DNA of 64,000 bases from Chenggangzhangella methanolivorans (GTDB taxonomy: Bacteria > Pseudomonadota > Alphaproteobacteria > Rhizobiales > Methylopilaceae). The stretch spans positions 3,796,501 through 3,860,500 of the forward strand of contig NZ_CP081869.1 of assembly GCF_019797865.1 (NCBI RefSeq). Direction: 5' to 3'. The notes below the pieces were generated by a model. That model did not search any database and had not been told where the DNA came from. It saw nothing but the letters and a program-made list of their open reading frames with translations. The position numbers and the translations under genes were made by a program. Shown piece by piece: positions 54,514-63,966 of the stretch. Each line of letters begins with the position of its first letter. The stretch's first letter is position 1.

Positions 54514-55257
54514 ATGGCGTCGGTCAAGCTTCAGTGCGTCAGCAAGTGGTTCGAGCGCCGCGACGGCGACAGCCTCCACGTGCTCCAGAACATCGACATC
54601 GACGTGCCCGAGAAGTCGATCGTGGCGATCGTCGGCGCGTCGGGCTGCGGACGTCGACGTGCTCAACATCGTGGCGGGCCTCGTGAAGCCCGACCGCGGA
54701 TGCCTGTTCCTGAACGGCGTCAAGGCCGCCGACTTCAAGGACTGGCGCTCGATGACCTACATGTTCCAGGAGGACCGGCTGCTCCCCTGGCGCACCGCCG
54801 CGCAGAACGTCTCCTTCGGGCTCGAGGCCGGGGGCGTCGGCCGCGCCGAGCGCAAGGAGCGCGTCGCCGAGACGCTGGCGCTTGTCGGCCTCTCGCAGTT
54901 CGCCGACGTCTATCCGCATGAGCTTTCGGGCGGCATGCGCAGCCGCGTGGCGCTGGCGCGCAGCCTCGTCACGCGGCCGACCCTGCTGCTCATGGACGAG
55001 CCTTCTCCAAGCTCGACCCGACCATCCGCTCGCAGATGCACGGCGAGGTTCTGCGCATCGCCGAGCTCATGTCGATGACCATCGTGTTCGTGACCCACGA
55101 CGTCGAGGAGGCGGTGGTGCTCGCCAACAAGGTGGTGGTGCTCAACCCGCGCCCCGGCCGCGTGCGCGAAACGCAGACGATCGATCTTCCCTATCCGCGC
55201 GACCCGGCCTCCGCCGAGGTCCACGAACAGGCGCGCGCCCTGCGCGGGAGACTCTGA
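54514..55257 (+). CDS. NitT/TauT-type ABC transporter ATP-binding protein, frameshifted in the Walker A
   Basis: A protein of about 248 residues: NIDIDVPEKSIVAIVGASGC, then a disturbed Walker A, LLNIVAGLVKPDRG-like VLNIVAGLVKPDRG, the Q-loop YMFQEDRLLPWRTAAQNV, signature ELSGGMRSRVALARSL, Walker B LLLMDEP, and VFVTHDVEEAVVLANKVVVL. The expected GCGKSTLLN codons are two bases short and scrambled near 54650, and one C is missing near 55005. If the Walker A change were real the ATPase would be dead. Given the pattern of errors, I think it is an artefact. It energises the following permease. Confidence 0.83.
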
Positions 55258-55259
55258 GC

Positions 55260-56093
55260 ATGGCGGCCTCGCCTCCCAAGACGCTAGCGCAGGAAGTCGC
55301 GGGCGCCCCGATCCGGCCGCACGCCGCGCGCGAGCGCCGGTTCCGCCTGTTCATGCTGCGCATGGGCCTTCTCGCGCTGCTCGTCGGCGTCTGGCAGATC
55401 GCCTCGCTCGGCGCGCCGGCCTTCGTGCTTCCAGGGCCGGCGCGGGTCTACGCCGCCTGGTCGAGCCTCGTCGCGACGCCGAGCTTCTGGAACGACTTCG
55501 GCATCACCTTCTGGCGCGTCTTCATGGGCTTCGCCATCGCGGCGGTCGTGGGCGTGCCGCTCGGCCTCGTCCTTGGAGCCAGCGAAAGCTCGGCGAATTC
55601 TTCGAGCCGGTGCTGACCGTCATCAACACCGTGTCGTCCTCGATCTGGGCGATCTTCGCTGATCTGGTTCGGCCTCTCGGACTGGACCACCATCTTCGTC
55701 GTCTTCATGACCGCGATGCCGCTGATCCTGACTAACGTCTGGCAGGGCACGCGTACGGTGAACGCCGACTTCATCGAGCTCGCCCAGACGTTCCGCATGT
55801 CGCGGGCGCAGGTGCTGACCAAGATCTACCTGCCGACCATCCTGCCGCCGTTCTTCTCGGCCGCGCGCCTCGCCTTCGGCTTCGGCGCCCGCGTCAGCCT
55901 CGTGGCCGAGACGCTCGGCGCCTCGAGCGGCATCGGCTACCGGCTCCGCCAGGCCGCCGACCTCGTGCAGACCGACCAGGTGTTCGCCTGGACGCTCACG
56001 CTGATCGCCCTGATGATCGTGCTCGAAGCCCTTATCCTGAAGCCGCTCGAGAACCGCCTCTTCCGCTGGAAGAAGAAGGCCGGGTCGCAGTGA
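55260..56093 (+). CDS. NitT/TauT-type ABC transporter permease, frameshifted
   Basis: A membrane protein of about 278 residues: LLALLVGVWQIASLGAPAFV, LPGPARVYAAWSSLVATPSF, FMGFAIAAVVGVPLGLVLGA, then, after indels near 55590 and 55660, GLSDWTTIFVVFMTAMPLIL, QTFRMSRAQVLTKIYLPTIL and GFGARVSLVAETLGASSGIG. This is the SsuC/TauC-like BPD permease fold. It lies two bases after the ATPase stop. The substrate is presumably the organic acid or amide handled by the downstream enzymes. Confidence 0.87.
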
Positions 56094-56140
56094 CGCGTCC
56101 TTCCTCCCAAGACCTGAAACCTGAGACTCGGAGCATCCGC

Positions 56141-57120
56141 ATGAAACGCATCGCAGTTCTCGCCGCAGCCCTCGCGGCCGTCGTCGGGGTCGCGGGACCC
56201 GCGCACGCCGACAAGGTCCGCATCGGCTACTGGAGCTCGGGCGTCAGCCTCGGCTTCGGCGCAGTGATGGAGGCCGGAAAGTTCGTCGAGAAGGAAGGCC
56301 TCGAGGTCGAGTATGTGAAGTTTCCCGACGTCAACGCCCCCACCAAGGCGATGGCCGCCGGCGCGATCGACTTCGGCATCGGCGCCGCGGCGGGCGGCTC
56401 GCTGAGCGTCGCGGCCGATGGCCTGCCGATGTCGATCATGCTCTCGACCCAGGTCGCCGAGCTCGACTTCGTCGTGCCGGAAGACAGTCCGATCAAGACC
56501 ATCGAGGAGCTGAAGGGCAAGAAGATTGGCTCCTCGCCGGCCGGCAGCGCGACCGCGGCCATCACCGCCGCGATCCTTGAGAAGAACTACGGCATGAAGG
56601 CCGGCGACTACACGGCCGTGCCCGGCAACGACCCGCGCCTCGCGCAGTTCCTCGCCCAGAAGGACATCGACGCCGCGGCGCTGCGCACGGTCACCCAGGC
56701 GCTCGTCAAGGACATGAAGCTGAGGAAGCTCGCCTCCTTCCGCGACGAGTGGAAGAAGATCACGCAGCAGGACGCCCCGCCCGTGCTCGGAGTCGGACTC
56801 GTGCGCAACGAATGGTTGAAGGCGAACCCCGAAGCCGCCGCCAAGCTCGTGGTCGCGATGCGCAAGACCTACGAGTTTGGCAAGGCCGACAAGCCGGCCG
56901 TGGCCAAGGCGCTCGTCGCAGCCGCCAACATGAACGAGGAAGACGCCAAGAACTACGCGGCGCTCTGGGACGGCATCTACGCCGTCTCGATGGAGCCGGC
57001 CGACGTCGCCTCGCTCAAGGCCGAGTTCGAGGTGTTCAAGTCGGTGGCGCCGTGAAGGGCACGCTGCCGGACAGCGCCCTCGTCACCGCGCCTTACGAAG
57101 CCTCGAAGTCGATGAAGTGA
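56141..57120 (+). CDS. NitT/TauT-type ABC transporter solute-binding protein, frameshifted near the C-terminus
   Basis: A protein of about 326 residues: signal peptide (MKRIAVLAAALAAVVGVAGP, ending AHA), KVRIGYWSSGVSLGFGAVME, NAPTKAMAAGAIDFGIGAAA, ELKGKKIGSSPAGSATAAIT and VGLVRNEWLKANPEAAAKLV. As given it stops at 57055; restoring one G near 57047 continues as VKGTLPDSALVTAPYEASKS MK, a typical C-terminal helix, to 57120. It delivers the substrate to the permease upstream. The ligand is unknown. Confidence 0.88.
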
Positions 57121-57152
57121 CCGGCGTCGACTGAGCGCCGCGCAACCTGCCT

Positions 57153-57195
57153 CCTCCCCAATCGGGGAGGGGCAGGCCCCGACCAGCCCCTCCCC
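57153..57195. repeat. CCTCCCC palindrome pair
   Basis: CCTCCCC (57153-57159) faces GGGGAGG (57164-57170), and a further copy CCCCTCCCC ends at 57195. A related perfect hairpin is at 63882-63904. Such CCTCCCC/GGGGAGG units are common intergenic repeats in this bacterial order. Confidence 0.65.
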
Positions 57196-57237
57196 AACGA
57201 CAAGCGCGCAAGCGCCGCAAGAAGAGAAAGCATTCCG

Positions 57238-58251
57238 ATGACTGCGACTATGAAGGCTTTGCTGCTCAAGCAGCACGGCGACGTCAGCGATTTGACCGTC
57301 GTGGACGACTATCCGGTTCCGACCGCCGAGCCCGGCCATGTGGTGATCCGCGTCGGCGCCTCCTCGTTCAACTACCACGACGTGTTCACCGTGAAGGGCA
57401 TGCCCGGCATCAAGGTGCCGCTGCCGGTGATCATCGGCCTCGACATGGCCGGCGAGATCACCGAGCTCGGCGAGGGCGTCACGGGCTGGAAGGTCGGCGA
57501 CCGCGTGCTCGTCAACCCGCTCTACCCGAACAAGGGCCTGATGGGGTGAAATGCTCGACGGCGGCATGGCGCAGTACTGCCAGGTCTCGGTCGGCCAGCT
57601 GATCGCGATGCCGGACAAGGTCACTTATTCCGAGGCCGCCTCGCTCCCCGTCGCCTACGGCACCGCGCACCGCATGCTGGTCACCCACAAGACCATCAAG
57701 CCGGGCGACAAGGTGCTGATCCTCGGCGCTTCGGGCGGCGTCGGCACGGGCTGCGTGATGCTGGCGAAGCAAATGGGCTGCGAGGTCATCGCCTGCGCGG
57801 GTTCGCAGGACAAGATGGACCGGCTGAAGGAGCTCGGCGCCGACCACGTGGTGAACTACCGCGAGACCGACTTCTCCAAGTGGGCGATCCAGCAATACGG
57901 CAAGCCGCAGCGCCGATCTTACGAGGGCGGCGTCGACGTCGTCATCAACTTCACCGGCGGCGACACCTGGGCGCCGTCGCTCAAATGCGTGAAGCGGGGC
58001 GGCGTGATCCTCACCTGCGGCGCGACCGCCGGCCACGATCCGAAGGAAGACCTCCGCTACATCTGGAGCTTCGAGCTCAAGATCATCGGCTCGAACTCGT
58101 TCTACGACGACGACCTCTTCCCTTATGGACATGATCCAGGAAGGCACGCTGAAGCCGGTCATCGACAAGGAGCTGTCGCTTGAAGAGGCGGCGGAAGGCC
58201 TGCGGATGATGCGACCGCGAGGTCATGGGCAAGATCGTGGTGACGCCGTGA
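57238..58251 (+). CDS. medium-chain dehydrogenase/reductase, quinone-oxidoreductase-like, frameshifted
   Basis: A protein of about 338 residues: GroES-like N-domain (VIRVGASSFNYHDVFTVKGM, LPVIIGLDMAGEITELGEGV) and Rossmann domain (KVLILGASGGVGTGCVMLAK, LKELGADHVVNYRETDFSKW). Indels near 57548, 58118 and 58212 break it; the restored end is KIVVTP at 58251. Family members are NADPH quinone or enoyl reductases and zinc alcohol dehydrogenases. FNYHD and the cluster context (acyl-CoA ligase, thioesterase) favour an enoyl- or ketoacyl-CoA-related or alcohol substrate. Its stop overlaps the thioesterase GTG. Confidence 0.82.
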
Positions 58252-58673
58252 GCGAAACCACAACGCTCCCCACCGCGGCCGAGATCGAGGAAAAGCTCCT
58301 CAAGGGCCCGTTCCACCAGTGGCTCGGCCTGAAGGTGCTCTCCGTCGGCGACGGGACCATCGAGCTGAAGGCGACCTGGCGGCCCGAAATGGTCGTCAAC
58401 GCCGAACGTGGGTATATGCACGGCGGTATCCTCGCGACGCTCGTCGATCTCACGGCCGACTGGGCGCTGGTGTCGAAGACCGGCCGCGGCGTGCCGACGG
58501 TCGATCTGCGCGTCGACTACCATCGCGCCGGCATGCAGGGCGACCTGATTGCCAAGGGCAAGGTGGTCAAGTTCGGCTCGACGCTCTCGGTGGCGGAAGC
58601 CGAGATCCTGTCGGAAGACGGCAAGCTGCTCGCGAGCGGCCGCGGCGTCTACATGACGGCGAGCCCTAAGTGA
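58248..58673 (+). CDS. PaaI-type hotdog thioesterase
   Basis: A 141-residue single hotdog domain with the PaaI signature ERGYMHGGILATLVDLTADW containing the H-G-G substrate loop, followed by VDLRVDYHRAGMQGDLIAKG. It begins with GTG overlapping the MDR stop (GTGA). Such enzymes release acyl or aryl groups from CoA, often to clear dead-end thioesters during ring or acid catabolism. Confidence 0.88.
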   Translation: MSETTTLPTAAEIEEKLLKGPFHQWLGLKVLSVGDGTIELKATWRPEMVVNAERGYMHGGILATLVDLTADWALVSKTGRGVPTVDLRVDYHRAGMQGDLIAKGKVVKFGSTLSVAEAEILSEDGKLLASGRGVYMTASPK

Positions 58674-59455
58674 CCGAGCCGCTCGACCACGTCGTGGTGA
58701 ACACGCTCCGCGGCATGGAGGCGGCGGCTGAGATCTTCGCGGCGTTGGGTTTTCGCCTGACGCCGCAGGGCCGCCACTCGCTCGGCTCCATTAACCACCT
58801 GATGGTGGCGCCGCGCGCCTATCTCGAACTGGTCGGGGTGCCGAGCGAGGGCAAGCAGCGCCAGGAGGTGCTGGACAGCCCCTTCGGATTGAACGGTCTG
58901 GTGTTCCGCAGCGCCGACATCGAGGCCACGTATCGGCGGCTCGAAAAGGCGAAGCTGTCGCCGTTCGAGCCGGTCGCCTTCTCGCGGCCGGTCGAGATCG
59001 ACGGCGAGGCGAAAGAGGCGAGCTTCCGCACGGTGCGCGCGCCCAACGGCCTGTTTCCCGCGGGCCGGGTCTATTTCTGCCAGCACCTGACGCCCGAATA
59101 TGTCTGGCGCGACGAGTGGCTGGCGCATCCGAACGGCTTTAACGGCTTCGACCGCATCGAGGTCGCGTCCCGCTCGCCGGAGGCCGACGGTCGGCTTTAC
59201 GCTTCTGCGGCGGGCTCTGCCCCCGAGCCGCATGGCGAGGGCTGGCGCGTGATCTCGGACGGCTTCGCGATCGACGTCGTGGCCGGCGAGGCGCCGCGCT
59301 TCACCGCGCTCGGGCTTCGCTTCGACGGGCTGGACGCGCTTGCGGGCTTCGCAAAGGCTGCCACAGGCGTGACGTGGACCGACGCCGGCGCCGACGGCGT
59401 CGCGGCCCTCGAAATTCCTTCTCTCGACCTGCGCATGGAATGCCGGAGCGCCTGA
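58670..59455 (+). CDS. VOC-family (glyoxalase-like) protein
   Basis: A 261-residue protein with a GTG start overlapping the thioesterase stop (GTGA). The opening PLDHVVVNTLRGMEAAAEIF then AALGFRLTPQGRHSLGSINH resembles the glyoxalase-like domain family (PF13468-like), which has metal-ligand His near the start and Glu in AYLELVGVP. Later VYFCQHLTPEYVW and GFDRIEVAS repeat the fold. The activity is unknown; it could be a dioxygenase-like or isomerase-like step in this pathway. Confidence 0.8.
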   Translation: MTEPLDHVVVNTLRGMEAAAEIFAALGFRLTPQGRHSLGSINHLMVAPRAYLELVGVPSEGKQRQEVLDSPFGLNGLVFRSADIEATYRRLEKAKLSPFEPVAFSRPVEIDGEAKEASFRTVRAPNGLFPAGRVYFCQHLTPEYVWRDEWLAHPNGFNGFDRIEVASRSPEADGRLYASAAGSAPEPHGEGWRVISDGFAIDVVAGEAPRFTALGLRFDGLDALAGFAKAATGVTWTDAGADGVAALEIPSLDLRMECRSA

Positions 59456-60938
59456 TGACCCAAGCGACAAATCTCGGCGACGTCCTCCGCCGCGACGGCC
59501 ATCCCGACGCGCCCGTGATCATCGGGGTCGGGCTCGACGGCGCCGAGACCGTGCTGACCCGCGGCGGGCTCGACCAGATGGCCGACGCCTTCGCCCGCGG
59601 CCTCGTGGCCCGCGGTTTTCAGCGCGGCGACCGCATCGCGATCCTCTCGGCCAACCGGCCGGAGTTTCTCGCCGTCATGCTCGGCGCGATGCGCGCCGGG
59701 GTCGTGCCGACGCCGGTGAACTTCAAGTTTCCGAAGCCGACCATCGCCCATGTCGTGGCGGATTGCGGCGCGCGGGTCGTGTTCTGCGACGCCGCCCGCC
59801 GCGACCAGCTCGACGAGGGCGTCGAGGCGGTCGAGTTCGACAGCGCCGATTTCGGCGACTGGCTCGACGCCGGCCCGTTCGATCCGTCGAGCCGCGCGCC
59901 GACGAGGCCGCGCTGATGCTCTACACCTCCGGCTCGACCGGGCGCCCCAAGGGCGTTCTGCTCTCCCACGCGGCGCATCTCTGGGTCGTTTGCGCCCGCA
60001 TGGCCGAAGACGATCTTTCGGGCGACCGGGTGCTGATCGCCGCGCCGCTCTACCACATGAACGCGTTGGCGAATTCGCTTCTGGCCATCGCCGCCGGCGC
60101 CTCGATCGTGCTGCTGCCCCAGTTCCAGGCCAAGGCCTATATCGAGGCGATCGCGCGCCACCGCTGCACCTGGGCGACCGCGGTGCCGCCGATGATCGCC
60201 ATGATGCTGCGCGAGAAAGAGGCGCTGTTCGGCGCCGATCTTTCGAGCGTCCGCGTCGTGCGGATGGGCTCCGCGCCCGTCAACGACACGCTCGCCGACC
60301 AGATCCGCGAGCTGCTACCCAACGCCCGCATCATCAACGCCTATGGCACCACCGAGGGCGGCCCCGTGGTGTTCAACGACAAAGGCGGCGCGCCGAGCGG
60401 GTCGGTGGGCAAGGTGCACGCGGGCGTGGAAGTTCGTCTCGTCGGCGAGGGCGCGCCCGAGACCGGCGTGCTCCAGATGAAGAGCCCGGCCGTCATGCTC
60501 GGCTATCACAACCGCCCGGACGTGCGCTCGCCCGTGACCGCGGACGGCTTCTACGACACCGGCGACGTGTTCCGGCAGGACGGGGAGGGGAACTTCTATT
60601 TCGTCGGCCGCGCCGACGACATGTTCGTCTCCGGCGGCGAGAACATCTTTCCGGGCGAGGTCGAGGCGGTTCTGGAGACCCATCCCGAGGTGCTTCAGGC
60701 GAGCGTCGTGCCGGTCGACGACGACATCAAGGGCCAGAAGCCGGTGGCCTTCATCGTGCGCAAGCCCGGCTCGACCGTGGACGAGCAGGCGATCAAGAGC
60801 TTCGCGCTCGAGCATGCGCCCGCCTACCAGCATCCGCGCCGGGTCTGGTTCCTCGACCAGATGCTGCTGGCCTCCACCAACAAGATCGACCGCGCCGCGC
60901 TTCGCGCCCGCGCCGAGGCGGAGCTGAAGGCCCGATGA
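59455..60938 (+). CDS. acyl-CoA synthetase (AMP-dependent ligase), frameshifted
   Basis: A protein of about 494 residues of the ANL superfamily: [20 protein letters not shown], the P-loop [51 protein letters not shown] then [20 protein letters not shown], and the catalytic Lys in [13 protein letters not shown]. One base is lost near 59898. Its ATG overlaps the VOC stop (TGATG). It activates an organic acid to its CoA ester. The acid is unknown and is probably the substrate brought in by the ABC transporter or a product from it. Confidence 0.9.
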
Positions 60939-62131
60939 GCGGCGCCGCTCTCGCCAAGGCTCACGTTTCCGCAGCCGATCCCGATCGCCGGGCCTGGGTC
61001 GCCTGGGCGATCTCGCGGCTCGAGGCCGACGTCAACCGCTCGGCCGACACCCATCTCATCAAGCTCGACCTGCCGCGCGCGCCAGGAATCAGCCTCTATC
61101 TCAAGGACGAGTCCAGCCACCCGACCGGGAGCCTGAAACACCGGCTGGCGCGTTCGCTGTTCCTCTATGCGCTCTGCAACGGCTGGGTCGGGCCCGAGAC
61201 CACGATCGTGGAGTCCTCCTCCGGCTCGACCGCGATCTCGGAGGCCTATTTCGCCAAGCTGCTCGGCCTGCGCTTCATCGCCGTGATGCCGCGCACGACC
61301 GCGCGCGAGAAGATCGCGGCGATCGAGTTCCATGGCGGAAAGCCGCATCTCGTCGACCGCGGCGACGTCTCGGGCGAGGCCGAAAAGCTCGCGCGCGAGA
61401 TCGGCGGACACTTCATGGACCAGTTCACCTACGCCGAGCGGGCCACCGACTGGCGGGGCAACAACAACATCGCCGAGTCGATGTTCGCGCAGCTCTCCCA
61501 TGAGGACCGGCCGGTCCCCGACTGGGTGGTGTGCGGCGCCGGCACCGGCGGCACCTCGGCGACGATCGGGCGCTACATCCGCTACCGCAAGTTCCCGACA
61601 TCGCTCTGCGTCGCCGATCCCGAGAGCTCGGTGTTCCACCGCCACTACGCCGAGCGCTCGGTGCATCGGGTGGAATGTTGCGACAGCGTGATCGAGGGCA
61701 TCGGCCGCGCCAAGGTCGAGGCCTCCTTCGTGCCGGACCTCGTCGACCGCATGATCGCCGTTCCGGACGCCGCCTCCATCGCCGCGGCCCGCATGACGAG
61801 CGCGCTTCTGGGGCGCGCCTGCGGCGGCTCGACCGGCACCAATGTCTGGGCGTGCCTGAAGATCATCGAGGAAATGAAGGCGGCAGGCCAGGAGGGGACC
61901 ATCGTGACGCTGCTCTGTGATTCAGGCGAGCGCTACCGGTCCACGATTTTCAACGACGCATGGCTCGCTGAACGCGGCCTCGACCTCGCGGATCCCCACG
62001 CGCGGCTCGAGGCCGTGTTTCGGCGGGGCCTGAGCGAGCTATGTAGCGCGGCTGAAGAGGCCGACTGCGCGCTTCGAGACGCTTGGCTGACGCCAAGCTC
62101 CTCGAGCCATGAGGGATGTTTGTGGGAGTGA
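60935..62131 (+). CDS. PLP-dependent cysteine-synthase-family enzyme, Cds1 (L-cysteine desulfhydrase)-like
   Basis: A protein of 398 residues with fold-type II PLP features: [20 protein letters not shown] (lysine Schiff base), [38 protein letters not shown] and [18 protein letters not shown]. These match the Cds1-like family (about 370 residues) that splits cysteine to pyruvate, sulfide and ammonia. The last 20 or so codons (from about 62067) read through a palindromic repeat and are not homologous. The ATG overlaps the ligase stop (ATGA). In this pathway it may act on a cysteine-like or beta-substituted amino acid. Confidence 0.82.
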   Translation: MSGAALAKAHVSAADPDRRAWVAWAISRLEADVNRSADTHLIKLDLPRAPGISLYLKDESSHPTGSLKHRLARSLFLYALCNGWVGPETTIVESSSGSTAISEAYFAKLLGLRFIAVMPRTTAREKIAAIEFHGGKPHLVDRGDVSGEAEKLAREIGGHFMDQFTYAERATDWRGNNNIAESMFAQLSHEDRPVPDWVVCGAGTGGTSATIGRYIRYRKFPTSLCVADPESSVFHRHYAERSVHRVECCDSVIEGIGRAKVEASFVPDLVDRMIAVPDAASIAAARMTSALLGRACGGSTGTNVWACLKIIEEMKAAGQEGTIVTLLCDSGERYRSTIFNDAWLAERGLDLADPHARLEAVFRRGLSELCSAAEEADCALRDAWLTPSSSSHEGCLWE

Positions 62132-62190
62132 AGCCTCGCACGGTCCTCATGCTGAGGAGCCGTCCGCCAGGACGGCGTCTCGAAGCACGC
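62067..62190. repeat. paired palindromic intergenic repeat, copy 3 of 3
   Basis: GCGCGCTTCGAGACGCTTGG...CTCCTCGAGCCATGAGG, spacer, CCTCATGCTGAGGAGC...GTCTCGAAGCACGC. Its left arm lies inside the 3' end of the Cds1-like gene and supplies its last codons and stop. Confidence 0.85.
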
Positions 62191-62216
62191 AGTTCGTCTC
62201 CGCGAATGGAGTTGTG

Positions 62217-63842
62217 ATGACCCAGAATTTTGACTGGACCGCGGGATATCCGTCGCGCCGCCTACCGATGTTCGGGCGCAACATCGTCTCGACCTCGCAC
62301 CCGCTGGCGGCTTCGGTCGGCCTCAAGATCATCAGCCAGGGCGGCAACGCGGTCGACGCCGCGATCGCGACCGCGGCCGCCATGGCGCTGGTCGAGCCCT
62401 GCTCCAACGGCCTCGGCTCCGACGCCTACTGCATCGTGTGGGACGGAAAGAAGCTGCACGGCCTTAACGGGTCGGGCAATTCGCCGGAGACCTGGACGCC
62501 GGAGTACTTCGCGAAGAAGCACGGCGAGGGTCACGCCCGCCCGCCGATGCGCGGCTGGGACTCGGTGACCGTCCCCGGCGCGATCGGCATGTGGGTCGCG
62601 CTGCATGAGCGGTTCGGCAAGCTGCCTTTCGGCGACCTGCTCCAGCCCGCGATCGAGATCGCCGAGCGCGGCTATCTCTGCCCGACGGTGGTGCAGGGCA
62701 AATGGGCCGCCGCCGCGCAGGTGAAGGACCTCGTGGCCGCGCCGGGCTTCGCCGAAATGTTCCTGCCGCGCGGCCGGGCTCCGGAAGTCGGCGAGCTCGT
62801 GACGCTGAAGGGCGCGGCCAAGATGTTGCGCGCGGGTCGCCGAGACCAAGGGCGCGGCGCTCTATGGCGGCGAGATCGCGCAAGCCATGGAAGCCCATTC
62901 GCGCGCCAATGGCGGCTCGATGACCGCCAAGGACATGGCCGGCTTCAAGGCCGAATGGGTCGAGCCGATCGAAAAGAAGTATCGCAGCTACACCGTCCAC
63001 GAGATCCCGCCGAACGGGCAGGGGATCGCGGCGCTGATCGCGCTCGGCATTCTGGGGAACTTCGACCTCGCGGGCATGGCGGCCGACGGCGTCGACGTCA
63101 CCCATCTCGAGATCGAGGCCATGAAACTCGCTTTCGCGGACACCTATGCGCATGTGGCGGACCTCGCCACATGAAGGTGACGCCCGCGCAGCTGCTCGAC
63201 GACGCCTACCTCTCGGAGGCCGCCAAGCTCATCGATCCGAAGCGCGCCCAGAAATTCGCGGCGCGCAATCCCGTGCGGGGCGGCACGATCTACCTCACGG
63301 CCGCCGACGAAAACGGCATGATGGTGAGCTTCATCCAGTCGAACTTCATGGGGTTCGGCTCGGGCGTGTGCCTGCCCGAATGGGGCCTGTCGCTCCAGAA
63401 CCGCGGCCACGGCTTCGTGCTCGATCTGAACCACGCCAACGTGGTCTCGCCGGGCAAGCGCCCGTTCCAGACCATCATCCCGGGCTTCCTGACGAAGGAT
63501 GGCCAGCCGGTGATGAGTTTCGGGGTCATGGGAGGCAACATGCAGCCGCAGGGCCACCTGCAGACGCTCGTCCGCATGATCGACTTCGGCCAGAACCCGC
63601 AAGCCGCCTGCGACGCGCCGCGCTGGCGCTTCAACGCCGGGCTCGACATCAACGTCGAGGCCGGGATGGCGACGGAGACGGTGGCGGCGCTCCGCGAGCG
63701 CGGCCACGAGATGAGCGTCATCAACGACAGCTATCAGGACTTCGGCGCCGGCCAGTTCATCTGGCGGATGGGCGATCCGGCCGTGGAAGGCTATGCGGCC
63801 GCGAGCGATCCCCGCCGCGACGGCTACGCGGCGGTCGGCTGA
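62217..63842 (+). CDS. gamma-glutamyltransferase-family (Ntn) enzyme, frameshifted
   Basis: A protein of about 540 residues: NIVSTSHPLAASVGLKIISQ, GGNAVDAAIATAAAMALVEP, NGLGSDAYCIVWDGKKLHGL, then, after an indel near 62832, EIPPNGQGIAALIALGILGN, and after another near 63168, GGTIYLTAADENGMMVSFIQ with the Thr expected to cut and act as nucleophile, and SFGVMGGNMQPQGHLQTLVR. These are the features of YwrD/GGT-like N-terminal-nucleophile hydrolases. It may hydrolyse gamma-glutamyl or other amide bonds. Together with the Cds1-like gene it suggests breakdown of a gamma-glutamyl or glutathione-like conjugate. Confidence 0.88.
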   Translation: MTQNFDWTAGYPSRRLPMFGRNIVSTSHPLAASVGLKIISQGGNAVDAAIATAAAMALVEPCSNGLGSDAYCIVWDGKKLHGLNGSGNSPETWTPEYFAKKHGEGHARPPMRGWDSVTVPGAIGMWVALHERFGKLPFGDLLQPAIEIAERGYLCPTVVQGKWAAAAQVKDLVAAPGFAEMFLPRGRAPEVGELVTLKGAAKMLRAGRRDQGRGALWRRDRASHGSPFARQWRLDDRQGHGRLQGRMGRADRKEVSQLHRPRDPAERAGDRGADRARHSGELRPRGHGGRRRRRHPSRDRGHETRFRGHLCACGGPRHMKVTPAQLLDDAYLSEAAKLIDPKRAQKFAARNPVRGGTIYLTAADENGMMVSFIQSNFMGFGSGVCLPEWGLSLQNRGHGFVLDLNHANVVSPGKRPFQTIIPGFLTKDGQPVMSFGVMGGNMQPQGHLQTLVRMIDFGQNPQAACDAPRWRFNAGLDINVEAGMATETVAALRERGHEMSVINDSYQDFGAGQFIWRMGDPAVEGYAAASDPRRDGYAAVG

Positions 63843-63881
63843 CGGAAAGTATACGAGAGCAAGCCTGCGCCGCCGGCCATT

Positions 63882-63904
63882 CCCCTCCCCACAATGGGGA
63901 GGGG
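63882..63904. repeat. CCTCCCC palindrome
   Basis: CCCCTCCCC (63882-63890) faces GGGGAGGGG (63896-63904) across ACAAT, a perfect nine-base-pair stem. It is related to the unit at 57153-57195. Confidence 0.7.
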
Positions 63905-63966
63905 GCGGAGGCGCCGAGGCTGTTTCGCTGAAATTTGAAGAAACGACGGAAGAAAAGGAGACCGGC

